This document shows positions 9,287 through 19,379 of a stretch of DNA of 64,000 nt, in pieces; positions within the stretch are counted from its first letter, which is position 1; every line of letters begins with the position of its first letter. The translations under genes and the position numbers were made by a program. The notes under the pieces are model-generated. The model was given only the letters and a program-made list of their open reading frames with translations, made no database searches and was not told the origin of the DNA. The DNA is taken from the NCBI RefSeq assembly GCF_030816485.1, contig NZ_JAUSYC010000001.1, positions 3,658,001 to 3,722,000 on the forward strand, read 5' to 3'. The DNA comes from Arthrobacter sp. B1I2 (GTDB lineage Bacteria; Actinomycetota; Actinomycetes; Actinomycetales; Micrococcaceae).

Positions 9287-10426
9287 ATGGCTGAAAATGA
9301 GATCAAAAAGGGACTTGCCGGCGTCGTGGTGGACTACACCGCCGTCTCCAAGGTCAACCCGGACACCAACTCCCTGCTCTACCGCGGCTACCCTGTCCAG
9401 GAGCTCGCCGCGAGGTGCAGCTTCGAGGAAGTGGCCTACCTCCTCTGGAACGGCGAACTTCCCACCAGGGAGCAACTGGCGGAGTTCACCGCGAAGGAGC
9501 GCGCCGGCCGCGCCCTCGATCCGGTGGTCAAGCAGGTAATTGATGCCCTGCCCGTGACCGCGCACCCCATGGATGTGTGCCGGACCGCAGCCTCCGTCAT
9601 GGGTGCCCGGCACCCGTTGGCCGGGGACTCCACCCGGGAAGCCAACATGGCCAAGGCCGTGGACCTGTTCGCTGCCATGCCCGCGGTAGTGGCCTACGAC
9701 CAGCGCCGCCGCCACGGACAGGAGCTTGTGGAGCCCCGCGAAGACCTGGGCTACTCGGCAAACTTCCTGTGGATGACCTTCGGCGAGGAACAGGTCCCGG
9801 AGGTGGTGGATGCCTTCAACGTCTCGATGATCCTCTACGCCGAGCACTCCTTCAACGCGTCCACCTTCACCGCCCGGGTGATCACCTCCACGCTCTCGGA
9901 CCTGCATTCGGCGGTCACCGGGGCCATCGGAGCCCTCAAGGGCCCGCTGCACGGCGGCGCGAACGAGGCCGTGATGCACACCTTCGACGAGATCGGCATC
10001 CGGCAGGAGGAGTCCCTGGAAGAAGCGGCAGCCCGGGCAAAGGCCTGGATGGAGGATGCCCTGGCGCAGAAGAAGAAGGTCATGGGCTTCGGCCACCGGG
10101 TCTATAAGCACGGCGACTCCCGGGTCCCCACCATGAAGGCCGCGCTGGACAAGATGATCGCCCACTACGGCCGGCCCGAGCTGCTGGGGCTCTACAACGG
10201 TCTCGAGACGGCGATGGACGAGGCAAAGGCGATCAAGCCCAACCTCGACTACCCGGCCGGACCCACCTACCACCTGATGGGTTTTGATACGCCCACATTC
10301 ACTCCCCTGTTCGTGGCCAGCCGGATCACCGGCTGGACGGCGCACATCATGGAGCAATTGGACGCGAACTCGCTCATCAGGCCGCTGAGCGAGTACATCG
10401 GCCCGGAGGAACGGCACCTTCCCTAG
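9287..10426 (+). CDS. prpC: 2-methylcitrate synthase PrpC
   Basis: A 379-residue citrate synthase-fold enzyme condensing propionyl-CoA with oxaloacetate. Catalytic residues are His222 in GPLHGGANE, His270 in MGFGHRVYKHGD and Asp321 in NLDYPAGP. Together with AEHSFNASTF near 185 these place it in the short bacterial PrpC/citrate synthase group. The start has AAAGGAG seven bases upstream. It closes the gntR-prpDBC operon 76 bp after prpB and is followed by a large hairpin. Confidence 0.93.
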   Translation: MAENEIKKGLAGVVVDYTAVSKVNPDTNSLLYRGYPVQELAARCSFEEVAYLLWNGELPTREQLAEFTAKERAGRALDPVVKQVIDALPVTAHPMDVCRTAASVMGARHPLAGDSTREANMAKAVDLFAAMPAVVAYDQRRRHGQELVEPREDLGYSANFLWMTFGEEQVPEVVDAFNVSMILYAEHSFNASTFTARVITSTLSDLHSAVTGAIGALKGPLHGGANEAVMHTFDEIGIRQEESLEEAAARAKAWMEDALAQKKKVMGFGHRVYKHGDSRVPTMKAALDKMIAHYGRPELLGLYNGLETAMDEAKAIKPNLDYPAGPTYHLMGFDTPTFTPLFVASRITGWTAHIMEQLDANSLIRPLSEYIGPEERHLP

Positions 10427-10443
10427 CATTTGGCGGGAACGTC

Positions 10444-10498
10444 CGACGGCGGCGCGGCACCCTGGTGCGAATTCCACCTTGGTGCCGGGCCGCCGTCG
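10444..10498. terminator. Large hairpin between prpC and the convergent membrane protein
   Basis: Arms 10444-10461 and 10481-10498 match at 17 of 18 positions around a 19-nt loop. It lies between convergent genes and would stop transcription from both sides. It lacks a long T tract. Confidence 0.75.
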
Positions 10499-10503
10499 TT
10501 CGA

Positions 10504-11469
10504 CTACTGCCTGCTTAGGACGATCCGCAGTGACGTCAGCATTCGTTTGGCCTTGATGTACTCCGGCGTCAGCATGTACGCACGCGCTTCATTCAGCGAG
10601 CTGAAAATCTTGCTGTTTGTACTCTGGGCACCGCCGGCTGAGACCTGGAAATTGTCCGCAAAGGAATACAACGTTGACTCCGGGGGACCGCTGACTACGT
10701 TGTAGAACATGCACGCCTTTCCGTCCTTTCCGGCTGAGCTGCTGGTAATACCGAAGGAGGCCGTAACCCTGTCTGCTTCAAGCAGGACGCGGTATGCAAA
10801 TCTCGGCGGGATGACATCGGATGCGGAAGCGTTGTATGGCAGCGGGAGTTCCACAGAATCCAGCACCTCGTAAGGCACGGGCGAAGCACATGCACCGCCG
10901 ATACCCCCCGAGGCGCCATAGTGGAGTGATGCGATTCTCTTTCCCTCCTTATCGTTGATATCCAGGTCTACCGCTGGGTACTCCGGGTTCTCCGGCCTTC
11001 GCAGGACCGTCCAGTCCCCGGGATGGTCAAAGCTGACCTTGCCGTTGGCACTGGTGTACGTTAGCCATTCGTCGGCAAGTGGAACAGAAGTGGCGGCGGT
11101 AGACGCCGGTGGTTCCGGAGCCGGCGTTGCGGTTGGGCTTGGAGCCGAGGTAGGCCGCGTGCTCGCTGTGGAGAAGGGAGTGGCCTCCGCGGTGGAGGTC
11201 GCGGCCGGGGAAGGCGCGGTTGCCAGGGGGCCGAGGTTCATGGTGAGCAGGACACCGGTCGTCACTGCCGCAGCTGCGACTGCGAGGACTCCCGCAATCC
11301 TGGCCCGGCGTTCCCTCCGTTCAGTGAGGGTGGGTACATTGACGTGCACCCGATCCACAAAGACCTCCGGCCGCGAAAAAACATCCGCCAGCACCCTCGC
11401 TCCGTCTGGAACGTCAGCGTCCCTTCCGATCGGGTCCACGCCCGAGACGAGATACTTGATGGCATCCAT
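10504..11469 (-). CDS. Single-pass membrane protein, putative non-canonical anti-sigma factor
   Basis: A 321-residue protein of unknown family. A charged cytoplasmic N terminus (1-56) is followed by one membrane helix (about 57-78), a Ser/Thr/Pro/Ala-rich linker (about 80-130) and an extracytoplasmic domain with two cysteines that could form a disulfide. The start ATG is two bases after the stop of the sigma gene (TAGCCATG), so they are translationally coupled. That arrangement is typical of sigma/anti-sigma pairs, but the zinc anti-sigma motif HxxxCxxC is absent. The same architecture recurs at 12657-13430. Confidence 0.65.
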   Translation of the reverse strand: MDAIKYLVSGVDPIGRDADVPDGARVLADVFSRPEVFVDRVHVNVPTLTERRERRARIAGVLAVAAAAVTTGVLLTMNLGPLATAPSPAATSTAEATPFSTASTRPTSAPSPTATPAPEPPASTAATSVPLADEWLTYTSANGKVSFDHPGDWTVLRRPENPEYPAVDLDINDKEGKRIASLHYGASGGIGGACASPVPYEVLDSVELPLPYNASASDVIPPRFAYRVLLEADRVTASFGITSSSAGKDGKACMFYNVVSGPPESTLYSFADNFQVSAGGAQSTNSKIFSSLNEARAYMLTPEYIKAKRMLTSLRIVLSRQ

Positions 11470-11471
11470 GG

Positions 11472-11981
11472 CTAAGCCTCCACTTTTTGGTCGATTGAAG
11501 TGCAGAGGGCTGGCAAGAGGCTACGGAATGCTTCTCTGGCCCGGTGCAGGCGCACTTTTGCCGCCGACTGGGAACACTGAAGAACCTTGGCGATCTCCGT
11601 GATGGTCAGCTCATCCCAGTAGGCCAGCTGCAGAACGTCGCGGTCCTTCTCACGCAGCGCCGACAGGGCTGACTCCACCAGGGAGTTGTCGCTGTCCGGG
11701 GCACTGCCATCGGCTGGGAAAGCCTGGAGCCGCTGCTGAAGGGCGCGCCGCCTGTCGAGCCCACGGTAGGCGTTGCCAATCACGTTGCGGGCAACCGCAA
11801 ACAACCACGCGATCTCCACGTTGGGGCCGCCGTCCCACTTCTGCCAGGCTATGCGGAATACGTCGGCAGCCAGTTCCTGGGCCAGCTCCGAATCATCAAC
11901 GCGCCGATGTACGAATTTGTGAATGCGCGGATAGCTGTCTTTGTACAAGGCGATAAACGCCAACTCGCGCTCTGAAAGCAC
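11472..11981 (-). CDS. ECF-type sigma factor (copy 1)
   Basis: A 169-residue sigma-70 family factor. Region 2 includes ELAADVFRIAWQKW and AWLFAVARNVIGNAYRG. Region 4 contains the helix-turn-helix LTITEIAKVLQCSQSAAKVRLHRAREAFR. The start is GTG at 11981, preceded by GGGGGGAACC. It is coupled to the downstream membrane protein. The motif AGTGTCC at 12003-12009 (plus-strand reading) is shared with the second sigma gene's upstream region and may be part of an autoregulated promoter. Confidence 0.88.
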   Translation of the reverse strand: MLSERELAFIALYKDSYPRIHKFVHRRVDDSELAQELAADVFRIAWQKWDGGPNVEIAWLFAVARNVIGNAYRGLDRRRALQQRLQAFPADGSAPDSDNSLVESALSALREKDRDVLQLAYWDELTITEIAKVLQCSQSAAKVRLHRAREAFRSLLPALCTSIDQKVEA

Positions 11982-12141
11982 GGTTCCCCCCGAAGAATGC
12001 GTAGTGTCCTGACGTGCAGGCTAACTGTATAGTTTCCGGTTACCGCCGGGATGGTTACACGGGTTCGACAAGTATTTCGTCCGGCCCTGCGCCATTGCCC
12101 CCGCGACCGCCGACCACAGCCTAAGAGCTCTGACTCCGGGG

Positions 12142-12624
12142 CTAGGGCAGGAGGCTTTCGGACGACGCCACGGATTCGTTGTCCGTGTCCATGGTGACGA
12201 CGACATTCACCCTGCCACCTTCCAGTACCACGGGCAGCCAGTGGTCCGCGTCCTGCCACATCCGGTCCACAGGCAGCGTGTCCACACGGAACCATTCAGG
12301 CAGGATCTCCTCGCTGGGCGCCGGCTCGCCTTGCCAGGTCCGGGCAGTGAAGAGCTTGGTCCGCATATTCCATTCCGGGCGGGCGGGAAAGACGAAATGG
12401 ACCGATCCGGCGTCCGCCAGGTCCTGCACCTGAAGCACCACCCCGGTTTCCTCCAGGACTTCCCGGACTACGGCCTGCGCGTCGCTCTCCCCCGGCTCCA
12501 CGTGCCCGCCGATGCCCACAATCTTGCCCTTGCCAAATCCGGTTTGCTTCAGCCCAAGGAGGACCTCCGCACCGTTGGCACCTTCCCGGAGGAGGAAGCA
12601 GAGGGTGACGTGCGGGGATCTCAT
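12142..12624 (-). CDS. Nudix hydrolase, MTH1/8-oxo-dGTP diphosphatase-like
   Basis: A 160-residue Nudix protein with the box GHVEPGESDAQAVVREVLEETGV fitting GX5EX7REUXEEXGU. The arrangement LCFLLREG followed by LLGLKQTGFGKGKIVGIGGHVE resembles MTH1-type oxidised purine nucleotide hydrolases. The frame is open to 12861, but the ATG at 12624 (MRSPHVTL) begins the conserved domain and avoids overlap with the upstream gene. It sits alone between the two sigma cassettes. The substrate is inferred. Confidence 0.82.
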   Translation of the reverse strand: MRSPHVTLCFLLREGANGAEVLLGLKQTGFGKGKIVGIGGHVEPGESDAQAVVREVLEETGVVLQVQDLADAGSVHFVFPARPEWNMRTKLFTARTWQGEPAPSEEILPEWFRVDTLPVDRMWQDADHWLPVVLEGGRVNVVVTMDTDNESVASSESLLP

Positions 12625-12656
12625 GGGCTCCACCCTATAGCTGCGGGCAGCCGTTG

Positions 12657-13430
12657 CTATCCGGCGGCCGGTCCATCGCCAACAAGTTCCGGACGAAGTT
12701 CCACCGGAAGTCCTTTCTGCTCGAATTCCTTGTCCATCGCCTGTTGGGGTGTCAGGCCCTGGTTGTTCATCGCCTGGAACTCCCAGTTGAAGACGCTGGA
12801 GTAGACCTGCTGGAAGTCGCAGAGAAACCTCCCGTCCTGCAATTTGGCAAGCTGGTACCACGCGTTGCCGCCGTCGAGCTGGAGGGCTCTGGCTCCCTGT
12901 TCGGAGATGGAAAAGGCGAGCCAGCCGCCGGCACAGCCCAGAACGGTGTAGTACTGCTGTTGGTCGGCGGGGATCGGCAGGATGGCACGTTGCTGGTCGC
13001 TGCGCTGCAGGTCGACGTTGGCCATGGAGCAGGCGACACCGCCCGTGCTCAACGCTGGCGCTGCCGTGCCGGCAGGAGCTGTGGTGGCGGGTTCTGTGGC
13101 TGGCGTGCTGGGGGTGGAGGAGTCTGTGGGGCCAGCAGACATGCCCGGCGCGGTGCCGGTTTGGGCAGGTCCTGGCGCGGGATGCGGCAGGATGGTGCCG
13201 CCTACCACCACAGCTCCCGCCACCGCCGCGGCAGCGAGGACAGTTGCGGCGGCGGTCCGTACCGCGGTTCGTCGTGCTGGAGTGCGTCCTGCCGGAGTGC
13301 TCCCGGCCAAGAAGACCATATCCGGGTCCTGGGAATGGACAATCCCGCGCGCGGCGTTGCTGCCGGGAGCCAACCCCGGCACTCCGGCATGGGGCTTTGC
13401 GGCTTTCATCAGCTGTTCGATGCGGTCCAT
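12657..13430 (-). CDS. Single-pass membrane protein, putative anti-sigma partner (copy 2)
   Basis: A 257-residue protein with a cytoplasmic N terminus (1-56), one membrane helix (about 57-80), a Pro/Thr/Ala linker to about 130 and an extracytoplasmic domain with three cysteines. The ATG at 13430 lies two bases after the sigma stop (TAGCAATG), the same spacing as in copy 1. No zinc anti-sigma motif is seen. The layout mirrors 10504-11469 but sequence identity is low, so this is an old duplication or two members of one family. The anti-sigma role is inferred from context. Confidence 0.65.
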   Translation of the reverse strand: MDRIEQLMKAAKPHAGVPGLAPGSNAARGIVHSQDPDMVFLAGSTPAGRTPARRTAVRTAAATVLAAAAVAGAVVVGGTILPHPAPGPAQTGTAPGMSAGPTDSSTPSTPATEPATTAPAGTAAPALSTGGVACSMANVDLQRSDQQRAILPIPADQQQYYTVLGCAGGWLAFSISEQGARALQLDGGNAWYQLAKLQDGRFLCDFQQVYSSVFNWEFQAMNNQGLTPQQAMDKEFEQKGLPVELRPELVGDGPAAG

Positions 13431-13432
13431 TG

Positions 13433-13936
13433 CTAGTCCTTCCTTGCGGTCATGAGGTGTGCGGGCGCCGCCTTCGCGAAGGCCCGGCGGGCCCGGTGCA
13501 GCCGGACCGCTGCCGTGGAGGGAGAGCACTCCAGGGCCTGGCCGAGTTCGGGGATAGTGAGATCGTCCCAGTAGCTGAGCATGAGGACCTCCCGGTCCCT
13601 CTCCCTCAGCCGCCCGAGCACGGCAGCGACGGCGTCCTGTTCCTCTGCGTTCGCTTCGAGGGTTTGGCCTGCTGCCTCTTCCTTAAGCCGGTCGATAAGC
13701 TCCTGCCGGCGGCGGCGGCCCCTGTACTCGTTGCCAAGCAAGTGCCGGGCCGTGGCGAGCAGCCAGCCGATGCCGGGTGGCTCCGGCAGTTGTTTTTCCC
13801 AGGCGATCCGGAACACATCGGCGGCCAGCTCCTCGGCCCGGGACGTATCGCTGATGCGGCACGCAATGTACCGGAAGACCCGCCCCGAATGCTGGGAATG
13901 CAGATCGATGAATGCCTGCTCTTCGGGTGCCAACAT
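13433..13936 (-). CDS. ECF-type sigma factor (copy 2)
   Basis: A 167-residue sigma factor clearly related to copy 1. Both share RAEELAADVFRIAW/ELAADVFRIAW, a W-LLATAR/W-LFAVAR segment, RERDREVL-LSYWDDLTI/REKDRDVL-LAYWDELTI and a terminal RLHRARRAF/RLHRAREAF. The start ATG at 13936 follows GGGGGAAATACT. An AGTGTCC motif (13980-13986, plus-strand reading) is upstream, as in copy 1. Confidence 0.88.
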   Translation of the reverse strand: MLAPEEQAFIDLHSQHSGRVFRYIACRISDTSRAEELAADVFRIAWEKQLPEPPGIGWLLATARHLLGNEYRGRRRRQELIDRLKEEAAGQTLEANAEEQDAVAAVLGRLRERDREVLMLSYWDDLTIPELGQALECSPSTAAVRLHRARRAFAKAAPAHLMTARKD

Positions 13937-14066
13937 AGTATTTCCCCCCGGACACGTGATGACTTCTTCCTGAAGACTAAGTGTCCCGGGCCGGGCCGAT
14001 TCTTACAGTCGCGGGAAGAATCTATTCGCGGAGTGGTTCAAACTCCAGCGGCAGGAGCCCCGGCGC

Positions 14067-15146
14067 TCACCCCAGCGCCCTCGGATGGGCCGCGGCATAG
14101 ATCTCGCGCAGTGTATCGGCCGTGACCAGGGTGTACACCTGAGTGGTGGTCACGGAGGCGTGGCCCAGGAGTTCCTGCACCACGCGGACATCAGCGCCGC
14201 CTTCAAGCAGGTGGGTGGCGAAGGAATGCCGGAGGGTGTGGGGCGACACATCGCGGGTGATGTTGGCCTTCTCCGCCGCCGCCTTCAGGATGGTCCAGGC
14301 GCTCTGCCGGCTGATCCTGCCGCCGCGGGCATTCAGGAACAGCGCGGGCGTGCCCTTGCCTTTGGCGGCGAGCAGCGGCCGGCCCCGGACCAGGTACGCG
14401 TCGAGCGCACGTGCCCCGTAGGAGCCCAGCGGCACCAGCCGTTCCTTCGATCCCTTGCCGAACAGACGGACAATGGCTGGCCCGGATTCCGGTTCCGCAA
14501 GGGAGATGTCGTCAACATCCAGTCCCACCGCTTCGCTGATCCTGGCGCCGGTGGAGTACAGGAACTCGAGCAGGGCGCGGTCCCGCAAGCCCGTGGCGGT
14601 GTCCGTTCCTGCAGCTTCGAGGATGCGGGTCACCTCGTCCACGCTGATGGCCTTGGGCAGGCGCTTGCCGGCCATGGGCGGATGGACCTCGCTGGCCGGA
14701 TCGGCAGGTGTGTAGCCCTCAAGGGCCCAGAACTTGTGCAGCCCGCGCACCGCCACCACCGTCCGTGCCGCGGACCGGAGACCCAGCGTGGAGCCGCCGT
14801 CGGAACCGTCCGAAAGGGCGCGGACGAAACCCGTGACGTGGTGCCGGGTGATGTCCTCGGGCCGGCTGCAGCCGGCAGCGGCGAGGTAGCGGGCGTAGCG
14901 GGCGAGGTCGCGCCGGTACGCTGCCAACGTGTTCGCTGCCAGTCCCCGCTCCACGCCCATGTGCTGGAGGTATTCGGTGATTGCACGCTCGATGGCGGCA
15001 GGGACGTGTGCCGGGGCAGCCACAGGCACAGTCGCTACCGCACCCGGAGCCGGCTCGACAGACGGTGCCGCTTCAGTCGAAGGACCCGCGCCTACCGAAG
15101 GACCCGCGCCTACCGAAGGACCCGCGCTTACCGAAGGACCGGCCAT
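14067..15146 (-). CDS. xerD: Tyrosine recombinase XerD
   Basis: A 359-residue site-specific recombinase of the kind that resolves chromosome dimers at dif. The SAM-like N-terminal core starts near residue 50 ([14 protein letters not shown]). Catalytic residues are Arg in STGARISEA, His303 and Arg306 in HTLRHSF, His329 in LLGHAS, and nucleophile Tyr338 in TTTQVYT. The first ~45 residues are a low-complexity extension encoded partly by 18-bp direct repeats. The ATG overlaps the Nudix stop by one base. A later start near residue 49 would give the standard ~310-residue length. Confidence 0.92.
   Translation of the reverse strand: MAGPSVSAGPSVGAGPSVGAGPSTEAAPSVEPAPGAVATVPVAAPAHVPAAIERAITEYLQHMGVERGLAANTLAAYRRDLARYARYLAAAGCSRPEDITRHHVTGFVRALSDGSDGGSTLGLRSAARTVVAVRGLHKFWALEGYTPADPASEVHPPMAGKRLPKAISVDEVTRILEAAGTDTATGLRDRALLEFLYSTGARISEAVGLDVDDISLAEPESGPAIVRLFGKGSKERLVPLGSYGARALDAYLVRGRPLLAAKGKGTPALFLNARGGRISRQSAWTILKAAAEKANITRDVSPHTLRHSFATHLLEGGADVRVVQELLGHASVTTTQVYTLVTADTLREIYAAAHPRALG
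15078..15134. repeat. 18-bp tandem direct repeats at the xerD 5' end
   Basis: About three copies of an 18-bp unit containing GGACCCGCGCCTACC, with the core GAAGGACC continuing into a partial fourth. They encode a GPSVGA repeat in the XerD N-terminal extension. Confidence 0.8.
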
Positions 15147-15805
15147 CAGCGCTGGCTGGGGTGTGCGGGCCAGGGGGCGTCGGCGGGGCGGAGCCCTTCA
15201 TAGTTGGCGGCCCGGGCGGCCGCGGCGGCAAGGATCCCGACGACGGCGGACGGGTTGTGCAGGCGGCCGGCCAGGACAGACGCCACGGCATCATCCAGGC
15301 CTATCCAGTGGAACTCGATCTCCGCTTCCTCGTCGGTCCGTTCGTGGCGTTCGTGGTGCGGTACCTCGGTGAGGTCGCGGGCCAGGTAGATGCGGATGGC
15401 CTCGCTGGAGGATCCCGGGGAATTGAAGACGTCGGCCAGCACGTTCCAGGTCCCGGCTGCCAGGTCCGCTTCCTCGGCGAGTTCACGGGCTGCCCCCACC
15501 ACAAAGTCTTCGCCTTCGATGTCCAGCAGGCCCGCGGGCACCTCCCAGAGGTCCATGCCCACCGGGTGCCGGTACTGCTTCAAGAGCAGGACCTGGCCTT
15601 CTCCATTCATGGGCAGGACCGCGACCGCGCCGGGGTGGTCGATGTAATCGCGGGTGAGGGCGTCACCGGACTCGGAAAGCTGGAAGGTGTCGCTGACGAC
15701 GTCCCAGATCCGGCCCTGGTAGACCTTCTCGGTGGACAAAAGACGGCGCGGGCTTGGTGCATCCGAAACCTGTTTTGCAGGGGTGGCTTCAGGTGTACCA
15801 GGCAT
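15146..15805 (-). CDS. Nudix hydrolase, ADP-ribose pyrophosphatase type
   Basis: A 219-residue Nudix protein. The substrate-recognition segment [27 protein letters not shown] precedes the Nudix core [12 protein letters not shown], and [16 protein letters not shown] downstream is characteristic of ADP-ribose pyrophosphatases. ATG 15805 (MPGTPEAT) is preferred over the upstream open frame because AAGGAC lies 7 bases before it. It is the Rv1700 equivalent, placed between pyrG and xerD as in other actinobacteria. Confidence 0.88.
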   Translation of the reverse strand: MPGTPEATPAKQVSDAPSPRRLLSTEKVYQGRIWDVVSDTFQLSESGDALTRDYIDHPGAVAVLPMNGEGQVLLLKQYRHPVGMDLWEVPAGLLDIEGEDFVVGAARELAEEADLAAGTWNVLADVFNSPGSSSEAIRIYLARDLTEVPHHERHERTDEEAEIEFHWIGLDDAVASVLAGRLHNPSAVVGILAAAAARAANYEGLRPADAPWPAHPSQR

Positions 15806-15830
15806 CGCGCCGTCCTTTTTGTTCTCTTGA

Positions 15831-17607
15831 CTATTTAGCGGTAACGGTACCCGATGCTGCAGGCTCCCCGGCCGCGGGTACAGCCGTGTCGGCTGCGCCC
15901 TGGTAGTTTGCGCCCTGGTGGTCAAGGGCAGCTTTGACCAGGCCGGCGAACAGCGGGTGCGGGCGGGTGGGCCGCGAGCTCAGCTCGGGGTGCGCCTGCG
16001 TGGCCACGTAGTAGGGGTGGACGTCGGCGGGCAGCTCAACGAATTCCACCAGCTTGCCGTCCGGGGAGGTCCCGGAGAAGACCAGGCCCTTGTCGGCAAT
16101 CTGCTGGCGGTACTTGTTGTTGACCTCGTAGCGGTGCCGGTGGCGTTCGCTGACGGTGGTCTTGCCGTAGGTTCCGGCGATAACCGAGCCTTCATCAAGC
16201 TTGGCCTCGTAGAGTCCAAGGCGCATGGTGCCGCCGAGGTCGCCGCGGCCTTCAACGTACTCCAGCTGCTCTTCCATGGTGGCGATGACCGGGTACTTGG
16301 AGTCCGGCTCGAACTCGCTGGAGGAAGCGCCCTCCAGGCCCACTACGTTGCGGGCGTACTCGATGACCATGCACTGCAGGCCAAGGCACAGGCCCAGCAC
16401 GGGCAGTTTGGTTTCGCGGGCAAACTTCAGTGCGCCGAGCTTGCCTTCGAGTCCGCGGATGCCGAAACCGCCGGGCACGCAGATGCCAGTCCACGCCGTC
16501 GAGCGCCTTGATGGCACCTTCCCGGGTCTCGCAATCGTCGGACGGGACCCAGCGGATCTTGACCTTGGTGTCGTTGGCGAAGCCGCCGGCGCGCAGCGCT
16601 TCCGTGACCGAGAGGTAGGCGTCGGGAAGGTCGATGTATTTGCCCACCAGGGCAATCTCGACGTGGTGCTTGGGATTGTGGACGGCTTCAAGCAGTTTGT
16701 CCCAGCTGGTCCAGTCCACGTCCTTGAAGGGCAGGTCCAGGGCCCGGACGATGTAGGAGTCCAGTCCCTGGCTATGCAGAGTTTTGGGGATGTCGTAGAT
16801 GCTGGGGGCGTCGGCGGCGTTGACCACCGCGTCGATGTCGACGTCGCACATGCGGCCGATCTTTTCCCGCATGGCCTCGGGCACTTCCCGGTCCGAGCGG
16901 ATGACGATTGCCTCCGGCTGGATGCCGATGGAGCGCAGCGCGGCAACGGAGTGCTGCGTGGGCTTGGTCTTCAGTTCCTGCGACGGGCCGATGTACGGCA
17001 CCAGGGAGACGTGGAGGAAGAAGACATTTCCGCGGCCAATGTCCTGGCGGACCTGGCGGGCGGATTCGAGGAACGGCTGGGACTCAATGTCGCCTACGGT
17101 GCCGCCGATTTCGGTGATGATGACGTCGGGGGCGTTCTTGACCTCGGCAGGCAGGCGCATGCGGCGCTTGATTTCATCCGTGATGTGCGGGATGACCTGG
17201 ACCGTGTCACCGAGGTATTCGCCGCGGCGTTCCTTCGCGATAACCGTGGAGTACACCTGGCCGGTGGTCACGTTGGCGGAACCTTCAAGGTTCTCGTCGA
17301 GGAAGCGCTCGTAGTGCCCGATGTCGAGGTCAGTTTCGGCGCCGTCGTCGGTGACGAAGACCTCACCGTGCTGGAAGGGGTTCATTGTGCCCGGATCCAC
17401 GTTCAGGTAGGGATCGAGCTTCTGCATCGTCACGGACAGGCCGCGTGCCCGGAGCAGATGACCAAGGCTGGAGGCCGTTAGTCCCTTACCGAGCGAGGAC
17501 GCCACACCGCCGGTGACAAAGATGTGCTTCGTCGTCTTGGAGGAGCCCGGGAACCGGGAATTTACACGGGAATTTGATCGCTGCACCACGGAATTCGAGC
17601 CTATCAT
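15831..17607 (-). pseudogene. pyrG: CTP synthase PyrG, interrupted by a 1-base insertion
   Basis: Full-length CTP synthase (UTP + ATP + Gln to CTP) split into two frames. Frame one starts at the ATG 17607 ([11 protein letters not shown]) and encodes the synthetase domain with P-loop [10 protein letters not shown] and the [16 protein letters not shown] segment, up to about codon 373 (DGVD). Frame two, from 16487, continues with [12 protein letters not shown] and holds the glutaminase nucleophile in LGLCLGLQC and the His-Glu of HPEL. Removing the base at 16488 restores one 591-residue protein. The gene is normally essential and otherwise intact, so a sequencing or assembly error is more likely than a true null. 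The Rv1699 position (recN side, Nudix after) is conserved. Confidence 0.9.
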
Positions 17608-17635
17608 CAATTCAGCCTTTCCGTGGTTGTCCCCG

Positions 17636-19375
17636 TCAGGCCCGCTGGGGCAGGAGCCTGGCGTCATCCAGCAGTTCCCGGGCGTGTGCCTGGGCCGATT
17701 CGGAGTCTTCCTGGCCTGCCAGCATGCGGGCCAGTTCACGCACCCGTTCCGGGCCGTCAAGGAGGCGGACGTCACTGGAGGTGAACCCGGTGGCGGTGCC
17801 GCCGTCGGCTCCCCTGACGGAGGTTTTGGTCACCGTGATGTGCTGGTCCGCGAAGGCGGCCACCTGCGGAAGGTGCGTGACTACCAGCACCTGCACGTGG
17901 CGTGCCAGCATGGCCAGCCTGCGGCCGATCTCGACGGCGGCACGGCCGCCAACGCCCGCGTCCACCTCGTCGAAGACGAATGTGGGGACGGGATCGACGG
18001 CGGCAAGCACCACTTCGATGGCCAGCATCACGCGGGACAGTTCGCCGCCGGACGCGCCCTTGCCCAGCGGCCGGGCCGGGGCACCGGAATGCGGCCGCAG
18101 CAGGAAGCTGATCTCGTCGGCACCGTGCGGGCCCAGCTGGCCAGCCGGCTCCAGGTTGATCACCAGCGTGGCGTCGGCCATGGCCAGGGCCTTGAGCTCC
18201 GCGCTGACGCGGCCGGACAGGTCCTTCGCAGCCTTGGCGCGGATCTTGCTGATGGCCGCTGACTGCTTCTTCAGTTCTGCTTCGGCGCGCACCACATCTG
18301 CATCCAGGGCCTCGATGCGGGAGGAATCGTCCTGCAGCTCGTCGAACCGGACGCGGGCCTTGTCCGCCCACTCCAGCACTTCGTCGATGGTGGGGGCGTA
18401 TTTGCGGACCAGCCTGGCCAGGGCGGCGCGCCGGTCCTCGATTTCGGCCAGGCGTTCCGGGCCTTCGGAGTCCAGGCTGGCCTGGTAGCTGGCCAGCTCG
18501 GTGGCGATGTCATTGAGCAGGAAGCCCACCTCGGCCAGCCGGGCGGCAGCGGAGCCCAGCTGCGCATCATGCTCCGCCACATGTTCCAGGGTCCGTTTGG
18601 CGGAATCCACCAGTGTGGTGGCGTCCCCGGTGTCGCCGAAGTCCTCGGCAATGAGTGCCTGGTGTGCGGTGCTCGCAGCGATCCGCAGTTCCTCCACGTT
18701 GGCAAGCTTCACGGCCTCGGCCTTCAGCAGCTCGTCCTCCCCCGGCTGCGGATCAACCTCATCGATCTCGGCGAGGGCTGCCTCCAGGGATTCGGCCTCG
18801 CGGAGCCTGTCGCGGGCGGCGTTGCGCAGGTTGTCCAGTTCGGCCTGGCTGGACTTCCATCGGCCGTACAGCTCCTGGTACGCGGCCAGCGGACCGGCCA
18901 GGTTGCCGCCGGCGAACTTGTCCAGGGCTTCGCGCTGCGCTGCAGCGCTCTTGAGCCGGATCTGGTCGGACTGGCCGTGCACCACCACCAGGGACTCACC
19001 GATCTCGGCCAGCACGCCCACCGGCGCCGCCCGGCCGCCCAGGAACGCGCGGCTGCGTCCATCCGCACCCAGGCGCCGGGCCAGGATCAGCTCAGCGCCG
19101 CCGTCGACCTCCTCCGCTTCGGCGCCGGCCTCAAGGGCACGGGCAATGGCGGGATGCCCGGCGTCGAGCTTCAGCACCGCCTCGGCGGTGGCGCTCTTGG
19201 CGCCGGTGCGGACGGCCCCGGCATCCGAACGGGCGCCCAGCAGCAGCCCGACGGCGGTCACCACCATGGTCTTGCCCGCACCGGTTTCGCCGGTCACGAC
19301 GCTCAGTCCCGGGCCGAGCGGAAGGGTTGCGTCGGTGATGACGCCGAGATCGCGGATTCTCAGTTCTTCAAGCAT
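17636..19375 (-). CDS. recN: DNA repair ATPase RecN
   Basis: A 579-residue SMC-like ATPase for double-strand break repair. Walker A GETGAGKT lies near residue 30 ([17 protein letters not shown]). A long central coiled-coil region follows, and the C terminus has the ABC signature [15 protein letters not shown] and Walker [14 protein letters not shown]. The ATG at 19375 ([11 protein letters not shown]) gives the family N terminus; the upstream open frame is not conserved. It begins 4 bp after the nadK stop. Confidence 0.95.
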   Translation of the reverse strand: MLEELRIRDLGVITDATLPLGPGLSVVTGETGAGKTMVVTAVGLLLGARSDAGAVRTGAKSATAEAVLKLDAGHPAIARALEAGAEAEEVDGGAELILARRLGADGRSRAFLGGRAAPVGVLAEIGESLVVVHGQSDQIRLKSAAAQREALDKFAGGNLAGPLAAYQELYGRWKSSQAELDNLRNAARDRLREAESLEAALAEIDEVDPQPGEDELLKAEAVKLANVEELRIAASTAHQALIAEDFGDTGDATTLVDSAKRTLEHVAEHDAQLGSAAARLAEVGFLLNDIATELASYQASLDSEGPERLAEIEDRRAALARLVRKYAPTIDEVLEWADKARVRFDELQDDSSRIEALDADVVRAEAELKKQSAAISKIRAKAAKDLSGRVSAELKALAMADATLVINLEPAGQLGPHGADEISFLLRPHSGAPARPLGKGASGGELSRVMLAIEVVLAAVDPVPTFVFDEVDAGVGGRAAVEIGRRLAMLARHVQVLVVTHLPQVAAFADQHITVTKTSVRGADGGTATGFTSSDVRLLDGPERVRELARMLAGQEDSESAQAHARELLDDARLLPQRA

Positions 19376-19379
19376 GGAT

